The notes under the pieces: generated by a model
The model's database searches: none
Told to the model about the DNA's origin: nothing
The model's input: the letters and a program-made list of their open reading frames with translations, nothing else
Part shown: piece by piece, positions 7,521 to 14,846 of the stretch
How the letters are laid out: each line of letters begins with the position of its first letter
How positions within the stretch are numbered: position 1 is the first letter of the stretch
Assembly: GCA_017880265.1 (NCBI GenBank)
Contig: JAFJTK010000060.1
Location: 1-20,699 of the forward strand
Direction: 5' to 3'
DNA: 20,699 nt
Source: Candidatus Pelagibacter sp.
Lineage (GTDB): Bacteria; Pseudomonadota; Alphaproteobacteria; Pelagibacterales; Pelagibacteraceae
Made by a program: the position numbers and the translations under genes

Positions 7521-7649
7521 ATGTCTTCCAAAAAAGCTATGAAACAAGCTCAAAAACAAGCTTACGCTAAACATCGTAGCAGTATTACGAATAGTAGATT
7601 TAATACTAAGAATAAAAATTCTTCAAAAAAAAATAAAAAGAAAAATTAA
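7521..7649 (+). CDS. 42-residue highly basic microprotein
   Basis: A complete short ORF (ATG 7521, TAA 7647-7649) immediately after the histidine phosphatase gene. The product is extremely basic and hydrophilic: it opens 'MSSKKAMKQAQKQAYAKHRS', continues with 'SITNSRFNTKNKN' and ends in a lysine/asparagine run, with no acidic residue at all. The composition resembles small ribosome-associated or nucleic-acid-binding proteins, but AT-rich DNA also produces Lys/Asn-rich ORFs, so this is only suggestive. Support for its reality comes from its exact fit between two genes, the alanine/glutamine-rich helical N-terminal half, and the stop codon shared in the TTAA overlap with the convergent gene. 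Function unknown. Confidence 0.5.
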   Translation: MSSKKAMKQAQKQAYAKHRSSITNSRFNTKNKNSSKKNKKKN

Positions 7650-8077
7650 CTTTCTTTCTCAAATCTTTCGATTTTTTTACATTTGGACATATGGGAAATA
7701 CCTTCTTCATTATTGATAACAGTTTTTATCATAATATTCGGGTTATCTATTTCAAATAATAATTGGGTATAAAATTGAGGGTAGCCAACTTTATCAGTTA
7801 AAATTTTGTTATCTTCTTGGTATATAAATCTTGATAAAGTATTTTCTTTTTTAACAGTTAAGTCAGTAACTCTATATTTTTTAAAAGTTTTTGAATTATA
7901 AACATAATTCCTTGTCATTAATGATTTTTCTAAATCTAAAATATATTCATTTTTTAGAAAACCATCTTTACTATTATCACATGAGCTTAATATAATAATT
8001 TCTGCTTTTAAATTGCTAAAAGAAAAAAAAATAAAAAGAATTGTAAAAAAAAATTTTATAGAATTATTTTTTTTCAT
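7646..8077 (-). CDS. Hypothetical secreted protein with two cysteines
   Basis: A 143-residue protein with a basic N-terminus ('MKKNNSIK'), a hydrophobic core and a likely signal peptidase site after 'FSNLKA' (residue 25), so it is probably exported to the periplasm. The mature part has two cysteines only, C33 near its start and C133 near its end, which could form a disulfide. I do not recognise a family. The ATG at 8077 is preferred over an upstream in-frame TTG at 8101 because it gives a normal signal peptide. It overlaps the preceding 56-residue ORF by 14 bases and so is probably translated by coupling to it, as the third gene of a minus-strand operon. Confidence 0.68.
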   Translation of the reverse strand: MKKNNSIKFFFTILFIFFSFSNLKAEIIILSSCDNSKDGFLKNEYILDLEKSLMTRNYVYNSKTFKKYRVTDLTVKKENTLSRFIYQEDNKILTDKVGYPQFYTQLLFEIDNPNIMIKTVINNEEGISHMSKCKKIERFEKES

Positions 8078-8234
8078 TTTTTTCAGCAAAAAATAATCCA
8101 ATTAGCAATAATGCAGTCCAACCTATACCTAATAAAGCTTTAGGACTAGTATTGGCACTCCAGATATCTAGGACCAAAGCCCCAAAAACTAACCCGATAA
8201 TATAAATTATAATTACAATTGTTGATTTACTCAT
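8064..8234 (-). CDS. 56-residue membrane microprotein
   Basis: A complete small ORF (ATG 8234, TAA 8066-8064) on the minus strand between the DUF1289 gene and the 143-residue secreted protein. The product has two hydrophobic segments, about residues 5-23 ('TIVIIIYIIGLVFGALVL') and 34-50 ('LLGIGWTALLLIGLFFA'), joined by a polar loop 'DIWSANTSPKA' and closed by a charged tail 'EKNEKK'. It is therefore a likely two-span inner-membrane microprotein. Its start overlaps the end of the DUF1289 gene by 8 bases (ATGAGTAA) and its end overlaps the next gene by 14 bases. This double overlap is strong evidence that it is a real gene in the operon. Function unknown. Confidence 0.72.
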   Translation of the reverse strand: MSKSTIVIIIYIIGLVFGALVLDIWSANTSPKALLGIGWTALLLIGLFFAEKNEKK

Positions 8235-8478
8235 TTTTTAAATTCTTTTTAAAAAGGGACATTCCATTATTAATTTTATATTCATAAGACTCGTTAAAAC
8301 TATCTAGCTGCCAGCCACTAAGTCTTTTTTTTATCTCTTCTAAATTATTTGATTTCCAATCATCAGTAGTTTCTTCAAGTTTCCAAGTCTTTTTCTCTTC
8401 ATTATTTCGTCCACAGCCATAACAGTATCCTGTGGTTGGATCAGTTTTACAGATGCTAATACAAGGTGAAATTATCAT
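8227..8478 (-). CDS. DUF1289 family small cysteine-rich protein
   Basis: An 83-residue protein whose first part carries the DUF1289 signature: P5-C6, C10, a 'DPTTGYC' turn with C19, and C22 in 'YGCGR', followed by an acidic/basic helix and a tryptophan ('KKTWK'). The four closely spaced cysteines probably bind a zinc ion or a small metal centre. The C-terminal half (about 45 residues, charged and helical, with 'IKKRLSGWQLD') is also usual for the family. The cellular role of DUF1289 proteins is not established. It is the first gene of a three-gene minus-strand cluster and lies divergent from the tRNA-Leu/tig unit, with about 100 bases between them for both promoters. Confidence 0.85.
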   Translation of the reverse strand: MIISPCISICKTDPTTGYCYGCGRNNEEKKTWKLEETTDDWKSNNLEEIKKRLSGWQLDSFNESYEYKINNGMSLFKKNLKNE

Positions 8479-8537
8479 ATTTTTTAAAATTAATATAAAT
8501 TACAACAGATAAATAGTTATTTTTTCTTTAATTGTCA

Positions 8538-8566
8538 TTGGACAAATAGTTTCAATAATATATAAA
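8538..8566 (+). promoter_or_regulatory. Probable sigma-70 type promoter for tRNA-Leu and tig
   Basis: TTGGAC at 8538-8543 and TATAAA at 8561-8566 are separated by 17 bases, the ideal spacing. The predicted start of transcription near 8573 falls about 8 bases before the mature tRNA end, a usual distance for a tRNA promoter. Because tig begins 10 bases after the tRNA, the same promoter probably drives tig too. Assigned by eye only. Confidence 0.5.
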
Positions 8567-8580
8567 ACCTCGTAATTTGT

Positions 8581-8665
8581 GGGGCGATGGCGGAATTGGT
8601 AGACGCGTTGGTCTTAGGAACCAATATTTTCGGATGTGAAGGTTCGAGTCCTTTTCGCCCTACCA
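8581..8665 (+). tRNA. tRNA-Leu (anticodon UAG)
   Basis: An 85-base class II tRNA. Acceptor arms GGGGCGA (8581-8587) and TCGCCCT (8655-8661) pair with one G-T wobble, followed by discriminator A and an encoded CCA. The D arm contains GGTAGAC, the anticodon stem TTGGT/ACCAA encloses the loop CTTAGGA with anticodon TAG, a long variable arm with a TTCG loop follows, and the T arm is GAAGG-TTCGAGT-CCTTT. The anticodon and long variable arm identify leucine; an unmodified UAG can read CUN codons. Confidence 0.97.
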
Positions 8666-8675
8666 TTAAAATATT

Positions 8676-10100
8676 ATGAAAGTTACAATAGAAAACATCA
8701 AAGGCTTAAATAAAGATCTTAAAGTTTTAATCGATAAAGAGACTATGAACTCTTATATGGATGAAAAATATGAAGAGATCAAAGGAACAGTAAATCTTAA
8801 AGGGTTTAGACCAGGGAAAGTTCCTAAAGAAGTTTTAAAAAGACAATTTGGTAAAGCTGTGTTTGGTGAGGTTTTAGATAAAGTTTTAAAAGAAACTTCT
8901 ACAAAAGCATTAGAAGAAAACAAAATTAAACCTGCAGGTCAACCAAAATTGGATTTGAAAACTTATGGTGAAGATAAAGAATTAGAATATGTTTTGTCAG
9001 TAACAGAACTTCCAAAAGTAGATGTTAAATCAATTGAAAGTATTAAATTTGATCAATATTCAGTAAAAATAGATAATAGTGAGACAGATAAAAGAATTAA
9101 AGAAATAGCAAAAAATCAGCCTAGTTTTAAAGAAGCAGGCCCAGATACAAAAGCAAAAGAGGGTGATCTAGTTACATTAGATTATCAAGCTACAGTAGAT
9201 GGTAAAGAATTCAAAGGTAGTGAAGGTAAAAACACCCAATTAACACTTGGAAAAGATTTATTTTTAAAAGGATTTGATAAACAATTAATCGGTGTCAAAA
9301 AAAATGACGAAAAAATCGTAGATGCAGTTTTACCTGAAAACTTTCCTGAAAAAGAGTTAGTTAATAAAGCTGCTAAATTTAAATGTAAAATTTTAAATGT
9401 AAAAAATCCTGAAGAGGTAAAAATTGATGATAATTTTGCAAAAAATTTAGGTGCTAAAGACTTAAATGATCTTAAAACATTAATTTCAAAACAGATAAAC
9501 GATGAATATAAAAATTCATTAGATCAATTATCTAAAAATCAAATATTAAAAGAAATTGAGAAAATCAAAGTAGATGAAATTCCTGAAAATTTAATTGAAG
9601 AAGAAGTTAAAATTCTTTCACAAGGCATGGATGAAGCTGAAGCTAAAAAAAATAAAGCTAAATTTACTGAGACTGCAAAAACAAGAATTAAAACAGGATT
9701 AATATTAAATGAGTTTGGTGAGCAAAATAAAATTCAAGTATCAGAGCAAGAAATTCAAGCTGAGGTTCAAAAACAATTACGAATGATGCCAGGTCAAGAA
9801 AAAATGGTAATGGATTTTTATCAAAAAAATCCTTCAGCTGTTGCTAGTTTAAGAGGAACTGTTTATGAAGAAAAGATTTTAAATTTAATTAAAGAAAAAG
9901 CTAAACCAAATAAAAAAGAAATTTCTAAGGACGAGGCAGAGAAAATTCTAAAAGATGCACACAAACATGACCATAATCATGACCACGACCATGATCACGG
10001 CGAAGAAAAAAAAGTAAAAGCAAAACCTTCTAAAGAAAAAAAATCACCTACAAAAGCTTCAAAATCAAAGCCAGCAACAAAAAAAGTTAGCAAAAAGTAA
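8676..10100 (+). CDS. tig: Trigger factor, ribosome-bound chaperone and prolyl isomerase
   Basis: Binds at the ribosomal exit tunnel and shelters nascent chains; it also has peptidyl-prolyl isomerase activity. The ribosome-docking signature 'GFRPGKVP' lies at 43-50. The central FKBP-type domain runs from about 158 to 245 ('EGDLVTLDYQATVDGKEF', 'LGKDLFLKGFD'). The helical C-terminal chaperone arms extend to about 415. At 474 residues the protein is some 30-40 longer than usual: after the normal end comes an alternating His-Asp stretch (seven histidines at every second position, 429-441), then a Lys/Ala/Ser/Pro tail to the end. The ATG at 8676 is only 10 bases after the tRNA-Leu CCA, with no Shine-Dalgarno. 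The gene heads a row tig-clpP-clpX-lon. Confidence 0.96.
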   Translation: MKVTIENIKGLNKDLKVLIDKETMNSYMDEKYEEIKGTVNLKGFRPGKVPKEVLKRQFGKAVFGEVLDKVLKETSTKALEENKIKPAGQPKLDLKTYGEDKELEYVLSVTELPKVDVKSIESIKFDQYSVKIDNSETDKRIKEIAKNQPSFKEAGPDTKAKEGDLVTLDYQATVDGKEFKGSEGKNTQLTLGKDLFLKGFDKQLIGVKKNDEKIVDAVLPENFPEKELVNKAAKFKCKILNVKNPEEVKIDDNFAKNLGAKDLNDLKTLISKQINDEYKNSLDQLSKNQILKEIEKIKVDEIPENLIEEEVKILSQGMDEAEAKKNKAKFTETAKTRIKTGLILNEFGEQNKIQVSEQEIQAEVQKQLRMMPGQEKMVMDFYQKNPSAVASLRGTVYEEKILNLIKEKAKPNKKEISKDEAEKILKDAHKHDHNHDHDHDHGEEKKVKAKPSKEKKSPTKASKSKPATKKVSKK

Positions 10101-10133
10101 TCTCAAGTTGTATAAGTTAAGACGAATCAACTT

Positions 10134-10745
10134 ATGACAACAAATATTCCTGAGCATATGAACACTTTAGTTCCAATGGTTGTTGAACAATCTAATAAAG
10201 GTGAAAGAGCTTATGATATTTATTCTAGACTTTTAAAAGAAAGAATAATTTTTTTAACAGGTCAAATTAATGACAATGTAGCATCATTAGTTACTGCTCA
10301 ATTATTATTTTTAGAAGCAGAAGATCCTAAAAAAGAAATTTATTTATATATCAACAGTCCTGGTGGGCTTGTTACTGCTGGCCTTGGGATTTATGACACT
10401 ATGCAATATGTCAAGCCAGATATTTCAACTCTATGCATTGGTCAAGCAGCTTCTATGGGTTCATTTTTACTTGCAGCTGGAACAAAAGGAAAAAGATTTT
10501 CGCTTCCAAATTCAAGAGTAATGGTTCATCAGCCATCGGCAGGCTTTCAAGGTCAAGTAACTGATATTGAAATACATGCAAATGAAGTTTCGTCACTAAA
10601 AAAAAGATTAAATGAAATCTATTCTAAACACACAGGTAAATCTGTAGATGAAGTTAAATCTGCTCTAGAGAGAGACAACTTTATGACTGCAGAAGTTGCT
10701 AAAGAGTTTGGTCTAATAGACGAAGTAGTAGAAAAAAGATCTTAA
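10134..10745 (+). CDS. clpP: ATP-dependent Clp protease proteolytic subunit
   Basis: Serine protease that forms the two-ring, 14-subunit degradation chamber and receives unfolded substrates from ClpX (and ClpA where present). The catalytic triad is visible as S107 in 'GQAASMGS', H132 in 'MVHQP' and D181 in 'ERDNF'. The N-terminal segment up to about residue 14 ('[10 protein letters not shown]') resembles the short processed propeptide and axial loop of other ClpP proteins. The 203-residue length is normal. It lies 33 bases downstream of tig and 89 bases upstream of clpX, the common order in proteobacteria. Confidence 0.97.
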   Translation: MTTNIPEHMNTLVPMVVEQSNKGERAYDIYSRLLKERIIFLTGQINDNVASLVTAQLLFLEAEDPKKEIYLYINSPGGLVTAGLGIYDTMQYVKPDISTLCIGQAASMGSFLLAAGTKGKRFSLPNSRVMVHQPSAGFQGQVTDIEIHANEVSSLKKRLNEIYSKHTGKSVDEVKSALERDNFMTAEVAKEFGLIDEVVEKRS

Positions 10746-10756
10746 ACCCCTATATA

Positions 10757-10776
10757 TTGGATTTGATATAATCCAA
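10757..10776 (+). promoter_or_regulatory. Extended -10 element inside an inverted repeat, likely clpX promoter
   Basis: The clpP-clpX gap contains TGATATAAT (10764-10772), a perfect extended -10 (TGn followed by TATAAT). It is embedded in a perfect 7-bp inverted repeat, TTGGATT (10757-10763) and AATCCAA (10770-10776) around six bases. No good -35 is present, which suits an extended -10 promoter. Transcription would start near 10779, giving a leader of about 55 bases before clpX. The inverted repeat could be a repressor site or chance. Confidence 0.45.
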
Positions 10777-10834
10777 ACTTGATTAGTAGGAGTCTTCTAT
10801 AATAAAGTAACTTAATTGATTCGTTAAAAATATT

Positions 10835-12103
10835 ATGACAACAAATAATAAAAATATTCTTTACTGCTCTTTTTGTGGAAAGAGCCAACACGAAGTTAGA
10901 AAACTAATTGCTGGTCCTACGGTATTCATTTGTGATGAGTGTGTTGAATTATGTATGGATATCATCAAAGAGGAAAGCAAAGATACTTTTGTAAAACATC
11001 AAGATGGTCTTCCTTCACCTAAAGAAATTTGTGCAGTATTAGATGATTATGTAATTGGCCAACCTCATGCAAAAAAAGTTTTATCTGTTGCAGTTCATAA
11101 TCATTACAAAAGATTAAATTATGAAAGCAAAACTAGTAAAAATGTTGAACTTGCAAAATCTAATATATTATTAGTTGGACCAACTGGATGTGGTAAGACG
11201 CTATTAGCTCAAACTTTAGCAAGAATTTTAGATGTTCCATTTACAATGGCTGATGCCACGACTTTAACAGAAGCTGGTTATGTTGGTGAAGACGTTGAAA
11301 ATATTATTTTAAAATTATTGCAAGCGTCAGACTATAATGTTGAAAAAGCACAAAGAGGAATTGTCTACATTGATGAAGTGGATAAAATTAGCAGAAAATC
11401 AGAAAACCCTTCAATTACTCGAGATGTATCTGGAGAAGGGGTTCAACAAGCTTTATTAAAAATTATGGAAGGAACTGTTGCAAGTGTTCCGCCTCAAGGA
11501 GGAAGAAAACATCCTCAGCAAGAATTTTTACAAGTAGATACAACCAATATACTATTTATTTGTGGAGGAGCTTTTGCTGGTCTTGATAAGATTATTTCTC
11601 AAAGAGACAAGGGAACCTCAATAGGTTTTGGAGCAGATGTTAAAAATACACAAGATAAGAAAACTGGTGAATGGATGAAAACACTTGAGCCAGAAGATCT
11701 ATTAAAATTTGGTTTAATTCCCGAGTTCATTGGAAGACTGCCAATGATAGCTACTCTTGAGGATTTAGATGAGAAATCATTAATCAAAATTTTACAAGAG
11801 CCAAAAAATTCACTTACAAAACAATATCAAGAATTATTTAAACTTGATGGAGCAAAATTAACTTTTAAAGAAAACGCGTTAAAAGAAATTGCACAAAAAG
11901 CAATTAAGAAGAAAACAGGTGCAAGAGGTTTAAGATCAATTTTAGAAAATATTTTATTAAAAACTATGTATGATTTGCCAAGCCAAGATAACATCGAAGA
12001 AGTTATAGTTGACGCAGGAGCTGCTAAAGGACAATCTCAACCGATATTAGTTCATGCTAAAGGTGACAATAAATCTAAGTCTAATAAGCCGTCAGCGGCT
12101 TAA
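10835..12103 (+). CDS. clpX: ATP-dependent Clp protease ATP-binding subunit
   Basis: Hexameric AAA+ unfoldase that recognises tagged or damaged proteins, unfolds them and feeds ClpP. The N-terminal zinc-binding domain has C11, C14, C33 and C36. Walker A 'GPTGCGKT' is at 115-122, the pore loop 'GYVGED' at 148-153, Walker B 'VYIDE' at 177-181, the 'RKH' loop at 224-226, and the 'IGF' loop that docks on ClpP at 263-265. The sensor-2 region '[10 protein letters not shown]' follows near 365-375. At 422 residues it is full length. It ends in a short Lys/Ser-rich tail. The ATG at 10835 lacks a close Shine-Dalgarno; an AGGAG lies about 40 bases upstream, too far to serve. Confidence 0.98.
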   Translation: MTTNNKNILYCSFCGKSQHEVRKLIAGPTVFICDECVELCMDIIKEESKDTFVKHQDGLPSPKEICAVLDDYVIGQPHAKKVLSVAVHNHYKRLNYESKTSKNVELAKSNILLVGPTGCGKTLLAQTLARILDVPFTMADATTLTEAGYVGEDVENIILKLLQASDYNVEKAQRGIVYIDEVDKISRKSENPSITRDVSGEGVQQALLKIMEGTVASVPPQGGRKHPQQEFLQVDTTNILFICGGAFAGLDKIISQRDKGTSIGFGADVKNTQDKKTGEWMKTLEPEDLLKFGLIPEFIGRLPMIATLEDLDEKSLIKILQEPKNSLTKQYQELFKLDGAKLTFKENALKEIAQKAIKKKTGARGLRSILENILLKTMYDLPSQDNIEEVIVDAGAAKGQSQPILVHAKGDNKSKSNKPSAA

Positions 12104-12163
12104 TATCCTTAATAACTAACAAAAACCTATTGCAATATAAAATATAATATCCATATTATTGCT

Positions 12164-14542
12164 ATGGACGTTAAAATTACACTACCTCTATTACCTTTAA
12201 GAGACATTGTTGTGTTTCCTAGCATGGTAATTCCTTTATTTGTTGGAAGAGATAAGTCTATTTCGGCTTTAAATGAGGTGATGAAGAAAGATAAAAAAAT
12301 AATTTTAGTTACCCAGAAAAACTCTGAAATTGATGATCCTAAAAAAACAGACATATTTATGTATGGTTGTGAAGGAAGTATTCTTCAACTTTTAAAACTA
12401 CCTGATGGAACAGTTAAAGTATTAGTTGAAGGTATTAAAAGAGTTAAAATATTAGATTTTAAGGACAATGATAAATATATAACTTGTGACTATGCTCATT
12501 ATAATGATGTTGTCACAAAAGATGAAGATTTATATCCACTTGCAGCAACAGCTTTAAGACGATTAGAAAAATTAACTTCTATTAATAAAAAAGTTTCAAG
12601 CGAAACTATTAATACGATTAAACAACTTAAAGACCCATCTCAAATTGCAGACAACATTGCATCTCACATTAATGCAACTATTTCAGAAAAACAGCAAATT
12701 TTCGAAACGGTAGATGTGAAGAAAAGATTAAATGCCATTATTAAAATAATGGAAAATGAAACTAGTATCATTGGGGTTGAGAAGAGAATTAGAGGTAGAG
12801 TTAAAACTCAAATGGAGAAAACCCAGAGAGAATACTATTTAAATGAACAACTAAAAGCTATTCAAAAAGAATTAGGTGAAATTGAAGACGGTAAGGATGA
12901 AACTACTAGTCTTAATAAAGCTATCACAAAAGCTAAAATGCCTAAAGAAGTCGAAAAAAAATGTCTTCAAGAGTTAAAAAAATTAAAAAATATGAGCCCG
13001 ATGTCAGCAGAGGCAACAGTTGTTAGAAATTATCTAGATTGGATGACTGAACTTCCTTGGCACAAGAAAAGTGAAGTTGATATTGATTTAACGAAAGCTC
13101 TTAATATTTTAGATAAAGATCATTTTGGACTAGAGAAAGTTAAAGAAAGAATAATAGAATTTCTTGCTGTTCAAAAAAGAATGGAAAAAATTAAAGGACC
13201 AATTTTATGCTTAGTTGGACCTCCAGGAGTGGGTAAAACTTCATTAGGAAAATCTATTGCAAAAGCTACTAACAGAGAGTTTGTCAGAATGTCAGTTGGT
13301 GGTATGAGAGATGAAGCTGAAATTAGAGGTCATAGAAGAACTTATATAGGATCGTTACCTGGAAAAATTATTCAAATGATGAAAAAAGCTGGAACTAAAA
13401 ATCCACTAATTTTACTAGATGAAATTGATAAAATTGGAAATGATTATAGAGGTGATCCTTCATCTGCTTTATTAGAAGCCCTAGATCCAGAACAGAATAC
13501 TACATTTAACGATCATTATTTAGAAGTTGATTATGATTTATCGGATGTAATGTTTGTAACTACCGCAAATACATTAAATATTCTTCCACCACTATTAGAT
13601 AGAATGGAAGTAATAAGACTTGCTGGATACACAGAGGATGAAAAAATTAGTATTGCTAATAAATATCTTCTACCTAAACAAATTAAAGATAATGGTGTGA
13701 AAGATAAAGAGATGAAATTAGAAGATGATATAATTAAAGAAGTTATCAGAGGTTATACTAAAGAGTCTGGTGTTAGAAACTTAGAAAGAGAAATTTCAAA
13801 ACTTGCAAGAAAAGTAGTTAAGAAAATAGTTGCCGGTGAAGAAAAGGAAGTAAATATAAATAATAAAAATTTATCTGATTTTTTAGGAATTGCTAAATTT
13901 AAATTTGGTGAATTAGAGGCAGAAAATAGAGTTGGAGTTGTGACTGGACTTGCATGGACTGAATATGGTGGAGAAATTTTAAAAATCGAAACTGTTACTA
14001 TGCCAGGTAAAGGTAGGATGCAAATTACTGGTAAACTTGGAGATGTAATGCAAGAGTCTGTTAAAGCTGCAAAATCTTTTGTAAGATCAAAATGTTTGGA
14101 ATATGGAATTATCCCTCCATTGTTTGAAAAGAAAGACTTTCATATTCATGTACCAGAAGGTGCAACCCCTAAAGATGGCCCATCTGCAGGAATTGGAATG
14201 GTAACTTCGATTGTTTCATCAATTACTGGAATTCCAGTAAGAAGAGATGTTGCAATGACAGGTGAAGTTACTTTAACTGGACAAGTTTTACCGATTGGTG
14301 GATTAAAGGAAAAACTTTTAGCAGCTCATAGAGCTGGAATTAAAGAGGTGTTAATACCAAAAGAAAATGAAAAAGATTTGGTAGATATGCCGAAGAAAAT
14401 TATTGATGATATAAAAATCACACCAGTTGAATTTGCTGACCAAGTTTTAAAAGTTGCTTTGACAAAAGAACTTAAAAGAACTGAGTGGGTTGAGGTCGAT
14501 ATATCTAAAAAAGACGATAAATCTCAAGCTAGTATTCAATAA
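12164..14542 (+). CDS. lon: ATP-dependent Lon protease
   Basis: Single-chain AAA+ serine protease (LonA type) that degrades misfolded and some regulatory proteins in the cytosol. The N-terminal substrate domain opens with 'LPLLPLRDIVVFP'; a coiled coil lies around 200-250. Walker A 'GPPGVGKTS' is at 352-360 with K358, and Walker B 'PLILLDEIDKI' follows at about 420. The C-terminal protease domain has the catalytic serine S674 in 'PKDGPSAG' and lysine K717 in 'GGLKEKLLAAH', 43 residues apart as in E. coli Lon. At 792 residues it is full length. It is separated from clpX by 60 bases of AT-rich sequence with a TATAAT at 12143-12148 but no convincing -35, so an own promoter is possible. Confidence 0.98.
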   Translation: MDVKITLPLLPLRDIVVFPSMVIPLFVGRDKSISALNEVMKKDKKIILVTQKNSEIDDPKKTDIFMYGCEGSILQLLKLPDGTVKVLVEGIKRVKILDFKDNDKYITCDYAHYNDVVTKDEDLYPLAATALRRLEKLTSINKKVSSETINTIKQLKDPSQIADNIASHINATISEKQQIFETVDVKKRLNAIIKIMENETSIIGVEKRIRGRVKTQMEKTQREYYLNEQLKAIQKELGEIEDGKDETTSLNKAITKAKMPKEVEKKCLQELKKLKNMSPMSAEATVVRNYLDWMTELPWHKKSEVDIDLTKALNILDKDHFGLEKVKERIIEFLAVQKRMEKIKGPILCLVGPPGVGKTSLGKSIAKATNREFVRMSVGGMRDEAEIRGHRRTYIGSLPGKIIQMMKKAGTKNPLILLDEIDKIGNDYRGDPSSALLEALDPEQNTTFNDHYLEVDYDLSDVMFVTTANTLNILPPLLDRMEVIRLAGYTEDEKISIANKYLLPKQIKDNGVKDKEMKLEDDIIKEVIRGYTKESGVRNLEREISKLARKVVKKIVAGEEKEVNINNKNLSDFLGIAKFKFGELEAENRVGVVTGLAWTEYGGEILKIETVTMPGKGRMQITGKLGDVMQESVKAAKSFVRSKCLEYGIIPPLFEKKDFHIHVPEGATPKDGPSAGIGMVTSIVSSITGIPVRRDVAMTGEVTLTGQVLPIGGLKEKLLAAHRAGIKEVLIPKENEKDLVDMPKKIIDDIKITPVEFADQVLKVALTKELKRTEWVEVDISKKDDKSQASIQ

Positions 14543-14549
14543 TAATTAA

Positions 14550-14578
14550 TTTACTTTATTTAACTGTTGATGTAATAA
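14550..14578 (+). promoter_or_regulatory. Possible promoter for tRNA-Val and tRNA-Asp
   Basis: TTTACT at 14550-14555 and TAATAA at 14573-14578 are 17 bases apart, and the implied start near 14585 is about 9 bases before the mature tRNA-Val, similar to the tRNA-Leu arrangement. The elements are weak matches in very AT-rich DNA, so this is tentative. Confidence 0.3.
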
Positions 14579-14593
14579 GTAGCCTTATTTTGA

Positions 14594-14669
14594 GGGTGGT
14601 TAGCTCAGTTGGTAGAGCATCTCGTTTACACCGAGGGGGTCAAAGGTTCGAGTCCTTTACTACCCACCA
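14594..14669 (+). tRNA. tRNA-Val (anticodon UAC)
   Basis: A 76-base tRNA with acceptor arms GGGTGGT and ACTACCC (one G-T pair), D arm GCTC/GAGC, anticodon arm TCTCG-TTTACAC-CGAGG with anticodon TAC, variable region GGGTC, T arm AAAGG-TTCGAGT-CCTTT, discriminator A and encoded CCA. The UAC anticodon identifies valine. Confidence 0.97.
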
Positions 14670-14682
14670 AAATAACTAAAGT

Positions 14683-14759
14683 GGGGGTGTAGCTCAGTTG
14701 GTTAGAGCGATCGCCTGTCACGCGATAGGTCGAGGGTTCGAGTCCCTTCACTCCCGCCA
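14683..14759 (+). tRNA. tRNA-Asp (anticodon GUC)
   Basis: A 77-base tRNA 13 bases after tRNA-Val. Acceptor arms GGGGGTG and CACTCCC (one G-T pair), discriminator G and encoded CCA; D arm GCTC/GAGC; anticodon arm ATCGC-CTGTCAC-GCGAT with anticodon GTC; T arm GAGGG-TTCGAGT-CCCTT. The anticodon and discriminator G are those of aspartate. A run of seven T follows at 14772-14778 and may help end the tRNA transcript. Confidence 0.97.
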
Positions 14760-14846
14760 CTTTCCCCCCAATTTTTTTGTTAATATCAATTAAAATGTGA
14801 CGTATCAGCCCTTCAACAAAAGGGAAAAACTGGTATATAGATTTCC

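Noticed and set aside
8078..8101. TTG start eight codons upstream for the 143-residue secreted protein
   Set aside because: It would put charged residues and a second Met-Lys-Lys ahead of the signal peptide; the ATG at 8077 gives a standard one.
10105..10133. Inverted repeat AAGTTG/CAACTT directly before the clpP start
   Set aside because: Six base pairs with a 17-base loop, AT-rich, and an alternative pairing is equally good; too weak to call a regulatory hairpin.
12143..12160. TATAAT and an AT-rich near-palindrome before lon as a promoter or operator
   Set aside because: The -10 match is good but there is no -35 or TG extension, and the palindrome is made only of A and T around CC, so chance is the better explanation; mentioned under lon only.
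14760..14785. Intrinsic terminator after tRNA-Asp
   Set aside because: There is a seven-T run but no separate hairpin directly before it; only the tRNA itself and a possible leader-trailer pairing (AAAGT/ACTTT). Not enough to call a terminator.
14810..14826. CCCTT/AAGGG hairpin before nuoA as a terminator or riboswitch
   Set aside because: Five-pair stem, six-base loop, followed by A rather than T on this strand; no riboswitch core recognisable.
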